Part shown: positions 4,610-7,569 of the stretch, one piece after another | Position numbering within the stretch: the first letter of the stretch is position 1 | How the letters are laid out: the number at the start of each line of letters is the position of its first letter | Assembly (NCBI GenBank): GCA_005239795.1 | Contig: SBBH01000067.1 | Location: forward strand, 1-7,569 | Reading direction: 5' to 3' | Source of the DNA: Planctomycetales bacterium | GTDB lineage: Bacteria; Planctomycetota; SBBH01 | DNA: 7,569 bases | The notes under the pieces: generated by a model | Told to the model about the DNA's origin: nothing | Seen by the model: the letters and a program-made list of their open reading frames with translations, nothing else | Databases searched by the model: none | Translations under genes and position numbers: made by a program

Positions 4610-5968
4610 ATGAACGAATATCTCTCAATTATTTACGCGCGAATCCTTACCGTACTGGTCTTGTCCTGCGGATTCCCGCTTGTTGCCAGGACCGCTCCGG
4701 AAGCGTCCGCGGGGGAGAGGCCGCCCAATATTGTTTTCATTTTGGCTGATGACCTGGGCTACGGCGACCTTTCCTGCTATGGGTCCGCCAAGATCAAGAC
4801 GCCCCATCTGGATGCGCTTGGGGCCTCGGGGGTCCGTTTCACGTCGTATTGCGCTGCCGCCCCGGTTTGCACGCCGTCGCGCGCAGGGCTTCTCACGGGG
4901 CGCTATCCAATCCGCAGCGGCCTGACGCGGGTCCTTTTTCCGGTGGGGGACAAGCGGGGGAAAGGAAGCGGGATCCCGACTGACGAGGTGACACTCGCGG
5001 AACTCTTGAAGACGCGGGGGTATACCACCGCCTGTATCGGCAAGTGGCACTTGGGAAGCGAGCCTGACTTTTGGCCGGGCCGCCACGGCTTCGATCACTT
5101 CTTCGGCCTCCTGTACAGCAACGACATGAATCCGGCATCGCCGCTCTACCGCAACGGCGAGGTCGTCGAGAAGCCCCCGGTGGACCAGACGACCCTCACC
5201 GAGCGCTACACGAAAGAGGCGATCGATTTCATCGAGCGCTCGAAGGAAAAGCCTTTTTTTCTCTATCTGCCGCACACCATGCCGCATGTGCCCCTGTACG
5301 CCTCGAAAGAGTTTTCCGGGAAGTCAGCAGGTGGGCTCTACGGGGACGTCGTCGAATGCATCGACTGGAGCGTGGGAGAGATCCTGAAGGCACTCGACCG
5401 CCTGAAGTTGCGGAACTGGACCTTCGTGATTTTCGCCAGCGACAACGGGCCGTGGCTCGGGTTGGGGGAACGCAGCGGCTCGGCCGGCCCCTTGAGGGAT
5501 GGGAAGGCGTCTCCCTACGAGGGAGGGTTCCGCGTCCCTTGTATCATGTCGTACCCCCCCTGGGGCTCTCAAGGATTTGTGACGGACGCACCCGCGAGCG
5601 CCCTGGATATTTTTCCGACGGTGGCGGCCCTCGCCGGAGCGCCCCTGCCAGCGGACCGTCCGCTCGACGGCCGCGATATCACCGGGCTCCTCCGGCGGCA
5701 AGAGAAGTGTGTTCCTGAGTTCGTGTTTTACTACTATTGCGGCGAGAACCTCTGCGCCGTGAGGGCGGGGAACTGGAAGCTTTTGATCGCGGTCCGCAAC
5801 ATGGGGCGCAAGCACTCGGAGGAGACCAAGCCCCGGCTCTACGATCTAGCCTCCGACATCGGGGAGGCGCGGGACGTCGCCGCGGAACACCCCGACGTGG
5901 TCGAGCGACTCAAAAAACTTGCCCAGGATTTCCGGGGGAGTTTTACGCCGCCGCCGCCGCGGCAGTAG
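4610..5968 (+). CDS. Type I sulfatase (arylsulfatase A-like), exported
   Basis: A 452-residue formylglycine-dependent sulfatase that hydrolyses sulfate esters, probably on a polysaccharide or glycan. The N-terminus has a short charged part and a hydrophobic core (about 13-26), fitting a signal peptide, so it should act in the periplasm or outside. Numbered from this start: PNIVFILADDLGYGD at 39-53 gives metal-binding D47 and D48. C87 in CTPSR is the residue converted to formylglycine, with R91 beside it. The GKWHLG motif gives K145 and H147, PHTMPH gives H222 and H226, and SDNG gives D278 and N279, followed by K299 in the LRDGK segment. All key residues are present. A TTG at 4592 would add six residues; the ATG at 4610 is preferred, with AGGG close by. 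TATGAT at 4587-4592 could be a -10. The C-terminus ends in a proline run from a CCG repeat. Activity needs a formylglycine-generating enzyme, not seen here. Convergent with GH172, 6 bp apart. Confidence 0.93.
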   Translation: MNEYLSIIYARILTVLVLSCGFPLVARTAPEASAGERPPNIVFILADDLGYGDLSCYGSAKIKTPHLDALGASGVRFTSYCAAAPVCTPSRAGLLTGRYPIRSGLTRVLFPVGDKRGKGSGIPTDEVTLAELLKTRGYTTACIGKWHLGSEPDFWPGRHGFDHFFGLLYSNDMNPASPLYRNGEVVEKPPVDQTTLTERYTKEAIDFIERSKEKPFFLYLPHTMPHVPLYASKEFSGKSAGGLYGDVVECIDWSVGEILKALDRLKLRNWTFVIFASDNGPWLGLGERSGSAGPLRDGKASPYEGGFRVPCIMSYPPWGSQGFVTDAPASALDIFPTVAALAGAPLPADRPLDGRDITGLLRRQEKCVPEFVFYYYCGENLCAVRAGNWKLLIAVRNMGRKHSEETKPRLYDLASDIGEARDVAAEHPDVVERLKKLAQDFRGSFTPPPPRQ

Positions 5969-5974
5969 GGATGA

Positions 5975-7162
5975 TTACTCTCCCGATTTCGGCTTTGGCG
6001 GCTCGTCCTTGAAGTCGATGTCCGAGATCCTCTCGGCGACGCCGGGGAGAGGAGGGAGCGGAGCGCTCGGTATCGGCTCATACCAGAAGGCGGCCGCCGA
6101 CCAGTCGTCGGCGCGATCGGCGTACCAGGGGGGCGGCCCCTTGTGGCCGGGGGGGGGCTTGGCGACGCCCATCTGCTGGATCGTGAGGCGGCAGTCCTTC
6201 TTCCAGTAAATGGGATCGGGGAGGTGCCAGCGGTACATCGAGACCAATGTCTGGGTCCATTCCCGGACGTTCTTCTGGGATTCTAAAGTGAACCGCGCCT
6301 CGCGCAGGGAACAGCCGTTGTAGGGGAATGGGGTCGGCTGCATCCCCCAGGCGAGGCAGACATAATCCTCGCTTCCGGTGCCGCAGATCGTGGGGAACTC
6401 CGCGTCGCCGTCCAGATACGCCTTGAACTCCCCCTCTCCCCACCATTCAGGGGTGAGCGAGCGGATCCCCAGGACGCATCCGACGAAGCGCCCCATGCCT
6501 GTGCGTTTGGGGAGGATCTCGAAATCGCGCCCCGGCGTCGTCGGGTTCTCGCGCCTGAACGACACATGCAGCCGCCCGGCGTTGGCGGGGACGGCGTCGT
6601 GGGCCGTATAGTCGATCTGGTAATAGACGACGGCCGGCTCCTTCCCCTCGTTGGCGAGCGTGATCCGGGCGCGGGAAGCGAACGGCATCGGCAGATAGAT
6701 GTTCAGGCCTCCCCTTTCGCTGGTGGCGTGGACAGCCGAGGCGTGGGGGCGGATATGGCCGTGGGCGAAGCCGAAAAAGTCCCCGATCGGGCATTCGATG
6801 CTGGGATGCTGCTGATTGTCCCACCAGGCGCGGATCACGAGCCCCCGGAAGACTGCCGGGTTCTCGCGGGTGGTCAGCCAGATGTGGCGGATCATGCCGG
6901 GGCCCTGGATGTCGCAGAGGTCGACGGTCTCCCCAGGCTTGAAGCGCCGCATGGCGGATCCCTTCCGTCCGACACCGAGGTTGCTCGCGGTCTTTCCGCC
7001 GCTCCCTTTTTCCCCCGTCGGGTTCTCGAAGGAGATCGAGCGCGATTCGAGGGGCGTGTCTACGATATACAGGGGGGGCTCCTCGGAAGAGACCGGGCAG
7101 GCCGAAAGAAAGCCGGCCGCCAGGGTGAGCCGTGCTAAAAGTTTGCCGCTGGTTTTTATCAT
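5975..7162 (-). CDS. Glycoside hydrolase family 172 (DUF2961) lipoprotein
   Basis: A 395-residue protein of the DUF2961 / GH172 family, whose characterised members are alpha-D-fructofuranosidases, difructose-anhydride enzymes and alpha-D-arabinofuranosidases. The substrate here is unknown. The N-terminus is a signal peptide ending in lipobox L19-S20-A21-C22, so it is probably membrane-anchored outside the cytoplasm. Family blocks appear in order: SFENPTGEKGSGG (44-56), GPGMIRHIWL (87-96), IGDFFGFAHG (126-135), YLPMPF (156-161), YYQIDY (180-185), the EGEF segment (E243, E245) and CGTGSEDY (260-267). E243 or E245 with E265 are the likely catalytic pair, by analogy with the two glutamates of the bifidobacterial enzyme. 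The C-terminal part carries a proline/glycine-rich insert (about 336-345) coded by long C/G runs, including nine G at 6149-6157. No Shine-Dalgarno site; TAGAAT on the minus strand (7175-7170) would place the transcript start at or near the ATG. Convergent with the sulfatase. Confidence 0.9.
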   Translation of the reverse strand: MIKTSGKLLARLTLAAGFLSACPVSSEEPPLYIVDTPLESRSISFENPTGEKGSGGKTASNLGVGRKGSAMRRFKPGETVDLCDIQGPGMIRHIWLTTRENPAVFRGLVIRAWWDNQQHPSIECPIGDFFGFAHGHIRPHASAVHATSERGGLNIYLPMPFASRARITLANEGKEPAVVYYQIDYTAHDAVPANAGRLHVSFRRENPTTPGRDFEILPKRTGMGRFVGCVLGIRSLTPEWWGEGEFKAYLDGDAEFPTICGTGSEDYVCLAWGMQPTPFPYNGCSLREARFTLESQKNVREWTQTLVSMYRWHLPDPIYWKKDCRLTIQQMGVAKPPPGHKGPPPWYADRADDWSAAAFWYEPIPSAPLPPLPGVAERISDIDFKDEPPKPKSGE

Positions 7163-7185
7163 GCGGCGGATTCTAACATGCGCGA

Positions 7186-7317
7186 ATGAGGAAACGCGCC
7201 GCCGCTCTCTTTTTGACGGTTTTCGCCTGGACCGCGCCGGTCGAGGCCGCCGCGGGCCGGCGCGCCGTGCTCGAGGCGCGCCTGTCGGTCGAGATACTCG
7301 CGCCCGCCGCGCGCTGA
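7186..7317 (+). CDS. Short signal-peptide reading frame (43 aa), perhaps the 5' end of a broken gene
   Basis: ATG 7186 opens a 43-codon frame ending at TGA 7315-7317. The first 24 residues look like a classic Sec signal: basic MRKR, a hydrophobic core (A5-A14), then P18-V19-E20-A21-A22-A23. The remaining 20 residues are not recognised. The codons are very G/C-rich like the genes around it. It starts 23 bp from the divergent GH172 start. The frame just downstream (+1) enters a cyclase domain, so this may be the beginning of a membrane or exported protein whose middle has been deleted or lost by frameshift. No Shine-Dalgarno site. It could be a true small exported peptide, but that is less likely. 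Confidence 0.4.
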   Translation: MRKRAAALFLTVFAWTAPVEAAAGRRAVLEARLSVEILAPAAR

Positions 7318-7357
7318 GGGCCTCCCCATTGGACTGCGGACCAAGGCGCTCGCGGCG

Positions 7358-7569
7358 GTGCTCCTGCTGAATGCTTATTTTGAGGAGATGGGGGAAGTGG
7401 TCAAGGCGGAGGGGGGGTATCTCGACAAGTTCATCGGGGACGGCGTGATGGCTTTCTGGGGGGCGCCGTTCCTGACCGGTCCGGATTACGCGGCGCGCGC
7501 CTGCCGGGCGGCGCTGGCGGCCCTGGCCGGGACCGACGCGCTCGCCCGGCGCCGGCGCGAGGCGGGGGG
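7358..7569 (+). pseudogene. Class III adenylate/guanylate cyclase catalytic domain, fragment
   Basis: The frame contains LNAYFEEMGEVV, then GGYLDKFIGDGVMAFWGAP and a helix with AARACRAAL, which is the second half of a class III nucleotide cyclase domain (cyclic AMP synthesis from ATP). Within it D28 (7439-7441) is the second metal aspartate and K24 (7427-7429) the adenine-selecting lysine, counting from GTG 7358. The first half of the domain, with the DIxGFT segment carrying the other metal aspartate, is absent in all three frames upstream. The frame is open back to 7217 but has no ATG start; GTG 7358 has no ribosome site and falls inside the domain. It runs off the right edge. Either the gene has been truncated and fused to a signal-peptide frame, or the end of the contig is misassembled. 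Confidence 0.7.

Noticed and set aside
3892..4749. A 285-residue open frame running from the HEAT repeats through the tRNA into the sulfatase leader
   Set aside because: Only the first part has protein character. The rest is antisense tRNA-Ala, repeats and spacer, and it overlaps the sulfatase start.
6149..6157. Nine-G run in the GH172 gene as a phase-variation switch
   Set aside because: The frame is intact, the run codes for a proline stretch in an overall G/C-rich gene, and no length variation can be seen from one sequence.

Overview
The window is G+C-rich, bacterial-looking DNA whose odd length and partial genes at both edges suggest an entire metagenomic contig. A type I sulfatase, a secreted GH172 (DUF2961) glycosidase, a Gfo/Idh/MocA oxidoreductase, a HEAT-repeat fragment and a flippase-like membrane protein with a large loop after its first helix fit the PVC/Planctomycetes-like or other polysaccharide-degrading candidate phyla. 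This placement is an inference from gene content; there is no rRNA or other phylogenetic marker apart from a TyrRS, and that is of the archaeal type. Layout: (1) 1-1910, minus strand: an archaeal/eukaryotic-type tyrosyl-tRNA synthetase followed by the 5' two-thirds of a flippase-like membrane protein that runs off the left edge; between them lies a 66-bp inverted repeat set inside a heptamer array. (2) 1959-2582, plus strand: a RimJ/RimL-type GNAT acetyltransferase, divergent from TyrRS across 48 bp that is mostly heptamer repeat. (3) 2657-3631, minus strand: a Gfo/Idh/MocA oxidoreductase, convergent with the acetyltransferase across two facing repeat arrays with a probable bidirectional terminator at the centre. 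(4) 3751-4212, plus strand: a HEAT-repeat reading frame with a good Shine-Dalgarno site but an in-frame TGA at codon 33, which then runs into a 56-bp sequence duplicated from the 3' end and downstream flank of a tRNA gene. (5) 4411-4486, minus strand: an intact tRNA-Ala(GGC) with encoded CCA. (6) 4610-5968, plus strand: an arylsulfatase, tail-to-tail (6 bp apart) with (7) 5975-7162, minus strand: a GH172 glycosidase with a lipoprotein signal. (8) 7186-7569, plus strand: a 43-codon signal-peptide reading frame and, in another frame, the second half of a class III adenylate cyclase domain cut by the right edge. How the genes work together: orientation flips at nearly every gene, so only TyrRS and the flippase-like gene could share a transcript. 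Sulfatase and GH172 could act together on exported or environmental sulfated glycans, with the oxidoreductase possibly handling a sugar; this is context inference only. I found no CRISPR array, no transposase, no integrase and no complete new multi-gene system. The most unusual material is non-coding: the heptanucleotide arrays with an embedded hairpin, and the duplicated tRNA-Ala tail fused to a broken HEAT frame.
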